A stretch of DNA of 64,000 nucleotides, taken from positions 19,249,009-19,313,008 of the forward strand of contig CM040100.1 in NCBI GenBank assembly GCA_022496805.1. Reading direction: 5' to 3'. The notes below the pieces were generated by a model. That model did no database searches. It was not told the DNA's origin and saw nothing but the letters and a program-made list of their open reading frames with translations. The position numbers and the translations under genes are program-made. Source of the stretch: Pohlia nutans (Eukaryota; Streptophyta; Bryopsida; Bryales; Mniaceae). Of this stretch, positions 1 to 14,800 are shown piece by piece. Every line of letters starts with the position of its first letter. Position 1 is the stretch's first letter.

Positions 1-1958
1 CATCAAACCACTCCTCGCCACTAAAATCGCCTCCGGACTCACTACATATCGAGCCTGCACTACTGGACCCCGATCCAGAGGATGAGCAATATTGGGACCT
101 CAAGTATTTAGGCAGTAAACTTACCACTGTGGGCAATTTTGCCGCCGTGGAGCCTTCTGTGACCTCGAAATCATTGGCACTCCAGTCAGTGATTACTCGT
201 CGTGGCAAGGGTTCCTTCCGCCTGGTTGTCTGGGGTCCTACTAACTCTATTCCACCATCCTCTTCCAAAGGCATCAGTAAAGAAGCGCTATCTTGGGAAG
301 CTAGAGGCGGATGTGATGGGCCGGCACCATCTGACAGCATGATGGAAGCAGCATGGGCCGCTCCCCGGTGAGGTGTCTCCACAATGGTGGCGTCTGGATC
401 ACCGTATAATAGGCCTCTTGCTGCCACATGTCCAGGAGTTCGGTACCGGCATCCTCTTGTGTTCACGCCGATTTCTAGCAACGTCCCGCTCATTGTTTGT
501 AGAAGGCAGTGCTCGTCTGGGATGTGATATGCATCATCACCCCCTCCCAAATTTACGACAAGGGTATTTTGTCCTGTGACGAGGTCGACATATTCTTTTA
601 TGATGGTTCCGTGAATCCATGCATGCGTTGCATTCGAGCGGTGCAAATGTTCATGGACTACCTCCGCAGTGACGCGCACTTGAAATCCTTTCCGCCGGTT
701 ATCAAATACCGGGATCCGTAGCTCTACCAATTGGGATCCGGGCTGTGTCAGTCCGTACGTCTGAGAGTCCATCTGAGATTTGGGAGCATATACATTCATG
801 TTGTCGTCGTCTTCCAAATCAGACAATGCTACAACCGGTTCAAACTCATGTTCCAGTCGTCTCTGCTGTAGGTGATTCTTGCCACAATCCTCTACGTTGG
901 AGCGTCTTCTCAACTTCGCCGCCCGTGTCAACATTGGAGAAACCACGTTTGGTTGGATTGTCGGCCTAACCCATTGAGGGGCAAGGTTGGCGGGCGACCG
1001 GTGCCTTCTTCCTCGACCTCGGCCTTTGCGCCCGGAATTCCACCCCTCTAATTCTTCAGCGTTTGTAGCCTCGTCGGTTTGGACACCCTACGTCCCTAGC
1101 CTCCCACGTCCCCCGCCCTCTTGTCCATCAGCATTGGTGTCCACTCCTCTCGCAGTATTCCCTCGCCCTCTTGCCATCTGTCCCCGATCCCCTCTTCCGC
1201 GATGTCAACGTTGATTTGTTACAGTCTGTCTCTCTTGCATTAGCTCCTCCAGAGATTCCGAGGATGCTTCATCTATCTCCTTTCTTCTCCTTCTATCCCT
1301 CCCCCTACCCCTCCCCCTCTTCCTCAATGCAAGCAAAGTTGGCAACGGATGATTTTGTTGGTTGGATTGTGTGCCCTGCGTTTCCTCGTCCACATTCCAT
1401 GATCTAATCTGGCGACGTGACGGAGGGGTCAAAGCCGGCTGTCCATCGTCCGGAAAATACAACATTGTCGCTGACATGCCTTCTTTCCAACGTCGATGAG
1501 GTGGAGCTGATCAGCCTCGTCCCTTGTCGGCCATCTTCATGCACGTCATGCCAAACCTCCTGCTTGATCAGATTCGCAATAGCAGTTGGAAATTTGTGTC
1601 TGACGCCGTGCCACCCTGCAATTCGCGCAACATTGCAGTACCACAAATGCCTCAAGTGCGCCTCCTTTGTGAAATTGCCTCGCTTGTAACCCTTGAAATT
1701 GCGAGGAAGCGACAGCAAGTAGTCGGAGTCTAAGCACCTCACAATCCTCGCGCACGCTTCTTTTGGAATTCCAAGTCCCTTTGTCCAGGTTGCTACAAAT
1801 TCTAATGCTGCTGCAATTCCACGGACCATAGCAATTCTAATTGTGAGCTTGAAGAGCACAATTGGAATCTTGTTCTCTCCTTCACCTCCCTGCATTTTGT
1901 GCTCTTCTCCCTCCTCCTGCAATGGTTGTTGCCTGCAAGTCCTCCCGCTCGAATCCAT
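1..1958 (-). pseudogene. Decayed ORF of unknown family, runs off left edge
   Basis: Read on the minus strand, a GC-rich coding-like stretch starts at an ATG at 1958 and is open to 1404. It then continues in a different frame (from about 1477), so there is one frameshift. The second frame has two in-frame stops, TGA at 1207-1205 and TAG at 1090-1088. From 1087 it is open for about 362 codons to position 1 with no stop, so the true end lies outside the window. The middle part is rich in Arg-Gly (RGRGR-type runs), as in RNA- or DNA-binding tails. The last part has a globular look (for example VELRIPVFDN and VVNLGGGDDAY). I do not recognise the family. TGA for CGA and TAG for CAG are both C-to-T changes, as expected in methylated, silenced DNA. 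It may be a transposon protein or a gene relic. Confidence 0.5.
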
Positions 1959-4232
1959 CGCCTTCCAAAATTGAAATCAAATTTGGCTCCTACGGCAAAA
2001 TCGAATCCCCACACAGATGAATCAAACTCCTGGTACTGCTGGATTACAACTTATGAACCCGTAAGCGATTCTTGAGGAATATAAAATGCGCTCCTACAAA
2101 GTACCAACTGCTTCCAGCGCACGCTAGGGTTTTTGCAGGGTTTTATTTATTCAGACTGGGGTACACCCTAAGCTCTAAACACACCGGTAGAGCCGTTTGA
2201 CCCTATCTCCATCTTGAAATTGTACGTATCATATACTCTTACATCCACATACACAAAAATACGGTAGATATACGTAGATACCCCACTTTAGAGGCCCATA
2301 GATGTTGCATAATGATTCGACTGACGTGGCAATATTTTTGGTAAAATGACTGACCACATGGCGTATGTTTTTTCTTCACATGGCAATCCCTAATTCAGTA
2401 GTCCTCTCAATTCAAATATCCATTCTTCCAATCCAGGGACCCGTTTAGGAGCATTTGAACCCTTAGGGGTTAACTCGATAACATCATATAGATTTTTATC
2501 CACATAAGCTCTATATGAAAAAAATAGAGCGCACACAACATAAGAGTTTTCACTTTTTTTTAGAGAGGCACAATAGGTGATGTAAAAATGATATGTTGTT
2601 GTAAAAAAGTAGAACAAGAAGTGCCTCTCACTCTTCCTATTGGTCTCAAGAGCATATCTATCCAGAGCTTTAAACTATAAGAATATTTTTTATTGGTTCT
2701 AATGGAATTAATATCGTAAAATATTTTCAGCATAAGGAATTTTAAAATCTCATAAAATATATATAGAGAGATATTTGGACACCAAACTATCAAAGAACCT
2801 CAATTACACTCCCATGAAAAAATCATGATTTGCTTAAAATTTATTGTTGACATGACAAATTTGAAAAAAAATCGCGACAACAACAATATTTATTTTAGTT
2901 TTTATTTACGATTGTGATATTTTGATTTTCTGATGTCCAAATCTTGATTTATTTTATGTGATTTTTCAATGCGCTTTCAATGAAAATTCTTTAAAATCCT
3001 AATTCCATGTGAATAACAAGATTCATATTATAATTTTGAATGATGGAGATTGAGACAAAGTTGCTCTAAATGTCTAGTGACGTTGTATCAAATGTCGTTG
3101 GATCTAAATGACCCCAAAGGTTTCATGCACAAATTGATGATGTAGATAAACATTATAAGTCAAGGTGGATGAAAAGATGCATCCACCGGGTAGTTAGTTC
3201 ATCTGATTCACGAGGCATTGAAGCACATATGTCTCTTCAACCCTAAAAGATACATGCACTCAAATTAGGGTTTGTTTCATTGCAATGTGGATCCGTTGCC
3301 TTTGCAATAGCAATGGATCCTCTCTCGTTTTCTTGGGAGATGACAAAGCCTAGATATATGATTTTTTTGCACTTCAATTGGAACTTTCATGCGCAATTCA
3401 TGCAATCAAGGATACCTACAATTCACTTGTTTAAAGTAATGTCTCTTCTTTGCATCTTCAAGACATTTTGAAACATTGACAAGAGGTGTAAAAATATAGA
3501 CTTTCAATTAGATGTATCAATAGTTCAAATGCAAAAAGATAGGTAAAAAAACTCTAAAATCAAATTTATTGTAGAGGTCAAAATTCTAAAGTATCATGCT
3601 CATGTGTTTTTTCAATGGATGATTCGAACAAACATTTCTTTGATGTTTTTTTTTGTCGTACAAGATGATGGCATATGATCAAAAGATGTGAAGTAGTTAG
3701 GTTGGGAAGGTAGTAGGTATAGAGACAAATCTCGACGATCTTTTTTATTTTATTTTATTATGAAGGTCTCTCATGTAATATTTTGATGAATCTTTGTTAA
3801 ATGGAGACCAAAAATTTTGAGATTTGCAAAATTGAGCTCAATTTGAATATGTGGCAACTTTTCAAGTCAATGAGCTTAATATTGTTTTCATATGTAAGAA
3901 TATATCAAAGCTTTAATTTTGCTTGAATTAATTCCATATAACTTTTCAATGGAACATTTGTTAATAGGTATTATGCCATTGCCACTCAAAAATGTTATGT
4001 AGCTCAAAGAGATTTACAATCAAACAATTAGTTTCATTAGAAGTTTCCTTGAAAACTCAATGCAAATTCTTTTTTGAATACTTGAGCTCATGAGCATTGT
4101 TTTTTTTAGCTAGAAAGCTAACGAAATGATCCAAGTGCACACCATGCAGGGTTTAAAAGATCTTTTAGTTCAATGAGCTGAGGAGCGAAGGCGATCGTTT
4201 GAATCTTTGCATCTTTGAAAACAACAACAATC
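1959..4232. other. AT-rich intergenic region
   Basis: No gene is supported here. The sequence is AT-rich with poly-T runs and only short chance ORFs. It contains the upstream side of the EF-hand gene that begins at 4233, but no convincing TATA box or other promoter element could be picked out. Confidence 0.5.
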
Positions 4233-7200
4233 ATGGATCTTGAGCTTCCAAGACCTCGGCCGCCGGAGCCATTTCCAGAACCAAAGCCAATCCCCTACGA
4301 TGCATTGCTTGACTATGCACCTTTTGAGACTCTCAAAGAATATTATCCATGTCCGCCGGCAGGTATATCGAGAAATCTTATGACTGAAGACATTGTAGGA
4401 GCACAAGCAAATCAATGCGGCATCAAGGATCCCATGGACCCAATGGTAAGTGTCTTTCTTTTTGACCTTCTTATTCAGAGTCCTTTAAATAACTTTGACT
4501 TCATTTTCATATTTCCTTTAAACCTTTACTTATGCCAACATGATGTTCCTTATAAGGGTGGTTGCAAGCTACGGTCACCCAAACTTTTTGTCGCGGCATG
4601 CAAATTTGTGCACTTACCCAATCTTTGGAAAATCATCAATAAATATTGGAATGGAATTTTGTGACGAAACAAATTGCATTGTTTCTAGAATTCTAAAGTT
4701 AAGATGTCTACCACAATAAAGTTTGAAAATTTTCAATCTTTCTATCCAAATTAAGCATTTCTACTTAGATTTGGTAGCGTGTCGCTTGTCAAAAGTGCAC
4801 CTATTTTATGGGAAATGCTAGAAGGGGGTCAAATTTGAACTTCAAAAATTTATAGCAACATACCACAAGTGTGTACAAAGGTACCATATTTTATTTTTTT
4901 GGGTACTACGCTTACTTATTTTTTAATTAATTGTTTGGTGATGTTTTTGTTTTTTAAGATTTTCGTGCAGTTAAAACTTTTTTTTGGATTTTTTTTTTTG
5001 GAAATGAAATAATGGTTCAATTTCAGAGGTGGGATATGAAATGCATTTTTCATAAAACCTAGCTAAGGATGTTATGTAAAAAAGGCTCTAATTACCTCTA
5101 CTCGGTAAAAAACAGAAAAGGCTATTGAGTAATGCCCAAAGACTTGAAATTAACTTAACAATTGCTAAAGTGAAAGTATTAGCATAAACCCTATTTGGGA
5201 TGGTGAAATTTTTGATCTAATTGAAAGTTGAGAGGTGCGCATTACTACGCTAGTGCACGAGCTGCATGGCCTTTAGCTGCACAAGCTGCACTCCCCACTT
5301 GGTAGACCGTAGCTTGCAATCACCCATAAACCCTTAACCTATATGTCGGCATAACCTTTGGCACCATGTTCTCCCTATAGCACGGTGCCTAAGTATAACT
5401 TTTTTTACTAGTGCTTTTAAATTGTTGTTTTTCATTCTCTTATTTCGTATCGCTACAAAGTGATGGATTCTTGTCATATTTAGAAATTTGGTCACAGAGG
5501 GCTTCCACGTATCCCAAAGTTAAACGATTCAGCTCAACTATGCATAAGGTATGTAAATCCAAAATGGGCCCCGTTTCAAACGAAACCCCTACACAACATT
5601 AAAACCTAGATATTGATTTCACAAGATGTATAATCAGAACACGAGAGCCTATGAGAGCCAAGAATACATTAATTTTAGTACACCTACAAACAATTTTTGA
5701 AAATTCATAACTTACTCATACGGTGTCCAAATAATGCATGCAAAAGTGTGTTGGAATCCTTTTCACTTGCCAATAAGACCCAATTAAAATAATAATAAAA
5801 ATAATAAAAACGTTTTTGAATTGTGGGTGGAGACAGTGTTTGAACAAGCCTTATCCTGACATCTGGCTGCTTCAACCTGATGGGAAAGTGAAGAAACCCA
5901 TCCGTGGTCTTGTGACCAACAGACGGACCAATCCTTTGGATCCTCAATACAAATTAGCAAGTGGACCATCCAACATGCCATCAGGCTTTTATGTAAGAGT
6001 TTATTTTTTAACTTTTTAATTTATTTTTAATTTTTAATTTTAATTTTAGAAAACAATCCAGAAGGGAATTTTTTATAGGCATACTTTTTTCCTTTCTTGC
6101 CAAATTGTACAAACATTGATTTTTCATTGGGTGGTAGTAGAGTTAACGGGAAAGAGTGTTTCAAAGTGGAAAGAAATCTTAACCTCTAAAAGCCCGAGGG
6201 GTATTGGACAAAACACAGATGTGTTATAATATGTGCCTTCTATATGTTTAATGATGTTCGGTTCAATAGACAAAATGTAGGGCATCATCTCTACAAATTA
6301 TCCATACGGACAAACTTCCAAATAAATCTTTAGATATTTTTTTAATGAATTTACCTTTGAAAATTTGTATGATTATAATTTTCACTTTTAGAGTTTAAAA
6401 TTTAGCATGATAAGTTAAACTTGGTTTATCTATTGTGAACTTCAAAAAAGCAAAAGAAATGATGAAGGGAACATCATTACTTTCTCCAAATAGCAAATTT
6501 TATAATACTAAGACAATGTTGAGGTGATCCACTTTGAAAAATTCTCCCTGGTGGAGTTAACTCAGATTGACATAATTCAAATTGCCTCAAGAATTGCGTT
6601 GGAAAGTAGACTTGATGTAGTATTTGTTTTTTTGTTTTTTATTTTTTTCAAAAACATATTTTTTGTTTCGGGCAACCTGTTAAAAAAGGGCAACAACCAA
6701 AAAATGGTCTTTTAGGAGCTTAGGGGTTAAACTCATTTTAAACTTGTTTTTAGTTCAAAAGGACTGCAATACTAGTATGTAGTGCGTTGGAGAATAATCT
6801 AAAGCAAGGCGATGCACCGCAATGGGTGTGGAATTCGTGACCTCCCCAATGCTAAAGGAGATTTCCCATAAGTTCCCCCAAACCAAGAGATCCAACCATG
6901 GGGACTATTCATGCACAATGATTGTCAAAATTTGTAATTATAGAGAGCAAACTTCACTTAAACTCTTCTTCAACTCCTCTCATGTTTTCGGATAACTCTA
7001 GTGTTTTTTTTTTCTTGACAAAATTAAGCTATATTCTTCATAAATTGCTCCCTAAAAAGTACCACATATTAAGAGTTAATAGCTCAACAATCCTTAAAAA
7101 ACAAAAAAATAAAACATTGCTAAGGAACAACCTAGCAAAGGTTGTCTTACAAGATTTTGGATTTAAATAAAGGGCAGTTGACACTATAGCTACAGGTTGA

Positions 7201-9936
7201 GAGTCCGTCGTATTCTACCAATCAGATTTCAAGAAATTTGGAAATTGGTCTTTTGGGCTTCACACTAGAAGACAAAGTCCAAACGCTCTTTTGCCCTCCA
7301 AAGTGCCTCTATAGCAATATTTTTTAATGAATTTTGGCACCAATGAGACGACCAAGAATAAAATCCCAATTTTCCCTCGAGAGGCCGTCGATTATCACCA
7401 TTCATGATGGTCTCTAAGGCCAATGTTACTATTATTAGGAAGAAAGTACTTCACATGAAGATATATAGAATTACACTCATAATTCTTTTATATCACCCCT
7501 TTCGTACCCACCGTACATTAGTTCAAAACTTAACATGTGGGATTAAAGTGTCCAAACGCATGTGTACACAATAGCAAATATTCTTTGCATGTATTGGAAT
7601 GTGATATTAGAGAGTGTGATAGTAACGAGTTCAAAGTGTACGTGATGACAACACAAGAGCCTTTGTATACAAATTGTTTAACATTGTTTAGCAATTGTAA
7701 TAACTTATCCTCCTCAATAGGAACTAATTATGACTTCAAAGTCTAACATTCATTGTAGAGACCATGCATGATACTCAATGAAGAGTATGTGCTTTGTCTT
7801 TGATCTTCTTACAACTTTTAATACCTTTTACTTGAAATCGTGCACAACAAACATTATAGATTTTTTTCCAAGGATTTTAAGGCTTATTCCTCAAGAATGT
7901 TATATGATGTCTCTTCTATTTGTATCACAAGTGTGAAATTGTCCATTACTAAGGTCTTCATATTGGATCTAGATGTAGTACTAACTTCTTAGGTCTATAT
8001 GGCTTATTCAATAGAATTAATTACCTCAACAAACCCAATATTCATGTTGACGTTAAGATTAGAGTTATTATTTTTCTTCAAACAAAAATTCATTGGACTT
8101 GTCGTTGTTGCATCTTTATTGTGCATTCCAAATCATTTCAATTTCAACTAAAATATTAACAAACTTGACCTATATTCCATTTTTGAGAAGTCAAATTCTT
8201 GAAAGTTTAAAGATGTCAATGGTGACAAGTCCAAAGAATGAGCAGTGATGTGGGACCTTGCAATGAACAAACTCTTAACCCCTAACTGCCTAAGCGTCCA
8301 TTTTTTGGACGATGTACAGATTTCATCCGTAGATTCTCATCCGTCATGCATTTTTTGCAGTGTGGAATTTTTACTGTAGATTCTATGGGAAGTTAGCTTC
8401 ATGCATATCTGATCCGATTAGAAAGGGGATGATTTGTGAAATTTTTATGCCTCATTTCATGTTGTAGTGATTCACCCAAAATTTTGAAGATTTCAGTCTA
8501 AATGTGCTCTAAAAAAAGTCAACTCATAAATTTAAGCAACCAAAAAATCTCCAAAAATCACTACACTTAGAGTATTACATTTCAACCAATCACAAAGAAT
8601 TTCATCTGTAGATTGTCAATATCTTATTCGTAATTGAATTACAAAATAATTTTGAATTTCACGTTTCAAATTTTATACAAAATTATTGGTAATAGCAATC
8701 ATAGATCTAACCGCATGGATAGAATCTAAAATTCATAACGTACAACTTTTATTCATATATCAAGTTCAAAATATCCCTCTAGGTTGCATTTTATAATCCA
8801 TCTTTGCAAAACTGCCGAATTTGAAGAGGGCTTTAGGCATTTAGGGGTTAATGAACTCTAGTTCCAAAAAGGAATTGGAGTTGGTTCTCTCTATTTGTTA
8901 ATTTATTATTTATTATACTTTATTTTATTATTATTTTATCCCTTTTGCTTGTAAGAGGATAGGGATTGTGCTATCAGAGTTAAATCATAGTAGATTGTAC
9001 TAGAACTGACATCTTTAATGCTGAAATTACAAATTTATTCATCAAAGGCCATAAATTACCACTTGATAGTTTTATATTTTAGTTTTAATTCTTTTGCGCA
9101 CTCCATTGTCCTATCAAGTACTTAAATGCAAATTTTCAAGTTAAAATTTAAAAAGGTTACTAAAAATAAAACTTGAAATAGATGTCTAGATCAAATTTTG
9201 AGAGCAAATTTGATGTAATGAAATATATTCAATATGAATATAAATTTTCTAATTCTTTAAGTTCATTGTACATTTGAAGGCTCTCAAGAAAAAATCATTG
9301 AAAGTGTAAATACTTAATGCATTTTAAGCTTGTTTTATATCTACTGTTCAATTTGGTTGGACCTACCTTTCCAATTCTAACCACTTTAACCTTACTGTAA
9401 CACACATAAACACTTATTGAAGATAAATTTTGCAAATTGTTTTTATGAGTCTTTGTTAAACATCGTATTTTATATTTTACAAGAGAAAATAGAATTCACA
9501 AAAAATAAAGTAAAATTAATGGATTTTTGGACCTTGTTGCTTCCTCATAAGGATCGCAAGTGGTTTAGTTTACCATGCTTTCATCCATCACAAAGCTTAG
9601 TTGTGGGATCCAAGATCAAGATCTAGGATATTGTTGCATGATACATCTTTTCCAACTAAAACCACAAATCTTAGTGTTTGTTGCATTGATTGTTAAATTT
9701 CGTTGTGGAGAATTAACAAACTATGTTTGATTATTGAGAACATGCTCTCACTGCCAACTTTTGAATGCAGAAATGGACAAACCGAACTTTTAGTTCTAAC
9801 CTGCGAAATGACGATATAGAAAAATCGCAGTCAAAATCTTTATATGCAACACCTTGCAGATGTATCTTACCAGGAGAGAATGTACCAGATCCTTGGAGAG
9901 GATGCAAACCCAAGAAATGGACATGGATGTAAATTC

Positions 9937-10008
<72 letters not shown>

Positions 10009-11553
10009 TTCACATGGATTTTAGCATTGCAAATCATTACTGATTCTAAAAAAATAGTTTCTTTTTCTTTGCAATTTCTATTAATAATTGCACTAATTAG
10101 AAACATTTTTCAATTGCCACACTACAAAATTTGTAAAGTACAAAATTTAAACTTCACCAACCATAATTTTCTCATCCAAAGTTTAAATCCAAAAATTCAA
10201 ATTGGAGACAAAGGTTTATCAAGTCTAATTTGTTTTTTGTTTAAAAACTATAAATTTTTTACGTGTTCAAATGATTTTTTTCAATATCAAGTCCTATATA
10301 TCAAATTCAAAAGTGTTTAAGGTGAAAGTCGACTTAAAAGTTGTAGCTAGGGGTGGTATAAGTGATTGAGATTGTTTCATTGTTCTTGATTTCAAACGCA
10401 AAAATAATTTAGTTGAATGTAAGTTTTTAATCTATCAAATTTTCTTCATGTTTCATTGTTGAAATTGCAAAATTGTTTTCATAAAAAAATTATAGTGATA
10501 GAAAACATATGACTTTATGTAATAAAAATATAACAATGAAAATTCTTGTGAAAATTATACAAATTTGAAAAGGTCAAGTTGGATTTGAAAACAAATTTTA
10601 GCAATGCCACATACAATGGGATCTTATGTGGTTAAACTCTTGAGAATTCATTCATTGCCACCACAACAAGTTGTAATGCAATGTATTGCTAGAAAAAAGA
10701 CCTTGATATTTAACTTAGATATTTTTATTGATTTATTCATTTGAGAATTTATCATCTTAACCCTTAAACGTTCTTGGCCCCTTGGAGGGGTAGGTCGCAT
10801 GGCATCTTATAAATTTTCATGCGATAGAATGTCATCGATTGTCAATACATTCAAAACCAAAATACCCATCTTGATGAAATAATCACCAGTTATATTCTGA
10901 GCTTAGATATCATACTACTATCTTTCTTATATTTGAATGCAAGCTTTGCTTTGGCAATTAATATGATGATGTATAATTTGGAATGTTTTATTGAAATAGC
11001 TATTAAGTAGTTTTTGTATTTGATGATTAATATCTATAGGAGGAACCGAATGTTTTATGGAGCGGGTTTGGAGCTCCATGACATTGATATTGGAAAGAGA
11101 TATAAAGGATTCAAGCGTCAAAATCCATCAAATCCACTTGAACCTATTTATCCAACAGAGCCTGAAGAGACTCCTGAAATAAGTGAGTTTTTAGTTAAAA
11201 TTTTGAATAATATGTTTTTTGAATTTCAATTTATTAATAGAAATTTGAAAACTTTGTAGATTGAAAATATGAAATGGAAAAAATTATGCATATGTTTCAA
11301 ACTAAAAATATATATGAAAAGGCCTTTTTGGATTGCTTTTTAAATAATTTAATATAAATGAATATCAATATTTGCTTATATGCAATTCTATGTGGATCAG
11401 AATATAGAAGATTAAAATTCAAAAAAATTGCACCAAGGCGGAGGAAAACTAATCCTTGTGAAAAGATTCTTGACAATGTAAGAAGACGTTCATAAAAAAT
11501 GTGTTTGTACTAAATTATTTGCAGATTTTAAAAACAAATAAATATTTCTTCAT

Positions 11554-11609
<56 letters not shown>

Positions 11610-11841
11610 AAATCATGTCTTATTTTACTCTGGTAGATGTATTGGAGGGCAGAACAACTTCCAGTTTTATGCCGTTTAAATGGACAACCTCAACCAACAG
11701 AGAACTCGGTGACATACATTCTCTATACTAATTTGTTGATAATAAGATGTTTTAACACGAGTATTTTTTGAAAACAACTCATGGGCCTTATAAAATTGTT
11801 CTTATAAAAAATTACTAATTTTCAAAAATGCTATTATATTT

Positions 11842-11890
<49 letters not shown>

Positions 11891-14800
11891 GTTCGACAAT
11901 TAAACACAACTTTTGATAAAAAATAATAAAAATTGTAGGTCACCTTTGATGCCTTCCGCTATACAATGGAGACTCTTGGATTGTATTTTACAGATGATGA
12001 ATTTAATCGATTTAAACCATTTATTGACCCTAATAACAAAGGAAGTGTTAGGTAAATCTGTAACATTACTATTTTATTTTATTTTATTGAAGTGAAATAA
12101 AATCATACTATATTTTAATAGAGAAATTAAACAAAAGTAAAAATTTAGATTCATTAATTTTCTAATTAATAATTAAATTTTCTGGTTTATTTTGTATAGT
12201 AATCCAATTGTATTCAAAGCTAAAGTAAAACTTTAGATGATTGCACAACTTTCATTGTTGCACACTGCTTGTTTGTGTTGTAGTCTAGTTGGTTTTATAT
12301 TTACTTTTTAAAGTGTCAATTGTTTTTATTCATTAAACGTGTTTGGATTTGCAGATATTTGAATCTTTCAAAACAATTGAGACATAATGACGGGTATATT
12401 TTTAAATCTCCTTTTGAACATTATTGGATTCAATGATCATTATCTATAGTTGTGCATCTAGTTGTGCAATGAGAATGTCAATGTGATATATTGTTTCCTA
12501 AGTGTAGAAAAAATATATGATTTTGTACTTTATCATTAAATACAAAAAAAATTTAATTTGAGACTTCCTTATATGTTTATTAGCTTTTAATTCAATCATT
12601 ACTTTCTTGATTAATCATTTTTTATACTTCTTTTTGTTTCATTTTCATTATTATTTTTGACATTTCTTTTTATTCTTCACCAAAAAATAATTATCATCTA
12701 TATATATTTAGCATAAAACATGCAATCCTTATGGCTTGAAGTTTGCAAGCTACAAAAGTAAATTTATTGGCTCTTAATAAATTGGTTCATCAACATGTTT
12801 ACAATTCAAAAATATTCAGGTTTGAAATCGATATTCCAAAACCTTTGGGATTTGACATAGGCTATTGGGGAATGCCTTCATGTTTTGGCCAAGGATTAAA
12901 TGTACTTGAGCATGTTCCAAAGTATGGGAAAAAATGCAGCACATGGTTTGTATTTATTTTACTTTTCATTAAAAAACAAAAAAATTTAAAAATAAACAAA
13001 TCACGTATTCATTAAAACTAATAAAAAAATCTTTGCTAATTGTTTCATATTTTAATATAATATTGATAAACATAACTGAAGTTTACTTGGTTTCAATTTC
13101 TATTAGTAAATTTTACACTTTAAAAAATATGACAATAATATTTTAAGATTTTAGGGAAGAACACGAGCAGATTTATAATCCGCTAAATGGCCATCCCGTT
13201 CCAACGTGGACCCATAAACCAAAACTTAAACCACAAGATGCTGGAATTTATAGGTCCCCATTTCAATACGAGTAAGTAACAAATGTCATTTTATATGACA
13301 TAGGCAATTATTCATTTTTTTACTAGTTTTTAATTTGCATCATATCACAACATGTGTCAAGATATTTATATCACTATGACTTAAAAGATTAATATCATAA
13401 GATTGATATTTAGGAGCACATAGGTGAAATGGATTGAAACTAATAAAATAATTAAGATAAATCAATAGTCATGTTAAAATAATTGAAAAGCCTTGAATTA
13501 ATTTTCTCAAATGCTAAAAACTCATAGCTATACAAATTTGCCTTGAATTTTTTAACATTTGTGAGTTACAATTTGATTGTACGTGTAGTTATTTGGAGAT
13601 TTTAGCAAAAAATCAAAAAGATGATCGTGCCAAAGGATGTACTCAATATGAATATTTTCCAACTGGTCCTACTCCTCCTCATAAAAAATTAAGTGTTGAA
13701 CCACCTTCAGTACCAGTTCGAAAAGTATCTTTGGCTTCAGCAGATATAAATCATAGACCTTCATGGTGTCAGGTAATAACATTTTTTTTAGAAACTAATG
13801 TTCTTGAAATCATTAAAGAATTGATGTCACCTTTAAAAATCTCATACTCTATGTACTTGTTGTGCACTAGACGTAAGTAAATTAGTTTCTCTCATTTCTT
13901 TTTTCCTAAGGAGTATTTTTGCCTAAAATGCATGAATTTCATTTTTCAAAATAATTTTTAGAAAAACCGTTGTCCTACCAAATGGTTTTGGAAAATACAT
14001 ATTTACATTATTTGTATTTACAGTTTATCTAATTATTATATTTGCAAATATTTGTAAGATTATTTTATTCAACCAATGTGTTTGAAATTTCTCTAGCATG
14101 CGGATTCACTCCTTGAAAAAGACCTTGCAACGCACACATGTGAGGTTTGGGCATATTCATTTTTTAAGTTCAAAGTTATTCACTTTTTTTTTAGTGTTTG
14201 AGTGAATAATATTTTTTTAGTCTATTCTATTCTATTATAATTTTTAAAATATTTTGATCAATTTACACGGACAAGATCATGTATCTAAATTCTTCTTTAT
14301 ACCATCAATAAAATGCAGCTATTGTCACATGTTAAAGATAATATTTAAAGTCTTTTATTCCATTTATCATAGATTTTGACTTATAATATAATAATTGGTT
14401 AATATTTGTGAATCAATTTTATAATTTTATAATTTAGTATTTATTAAATCTGTATTTCATATTTATTTATTTTTACAAATGATATGTAATACAGAGGCCG
14501 GTTGAAAAGGATTTTAATTTAGCAGCTGTAGAGATGGCCAAAGAAGTTGGTGCTATGGTGCGCAAAACAACTGCACAAGAAATTAGGAATCGACAAGATT
14601 CAAGTCTACCTCCTATTTATCAGTATGGGCCATTACTACCTTTTTCCATTCAATACTAGTGTGGCCATGTGCTATTGGCCCAAATGTCCCCCGTGTTCTA
14701 CACATCCCTCGTGCCCTACATGTCCCCCATGCACTCTGTGTTTTTTGTGTTTTCCGTGCTCCCCGGACTCCCCGTAATTCCTTGCATTTCCCGTGTTCCC

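Noticed and set aside
129..1407. Plus-strand open frames at the left edge
   Set aside because: They are short and broken, whereas the minus strand holds one long coding-like frame over the same bases.
5461..5548. Candidate extra exon of the EF-hand gene (SDGFLSYLEIW..., with a good AAG/GTATGT donor)
   Set aside because: Its acceptor phase does not fit the exon ending at 4445, while skipping it gives a perfect frame to the exon at 5837. It may be used in an alternative transcript.
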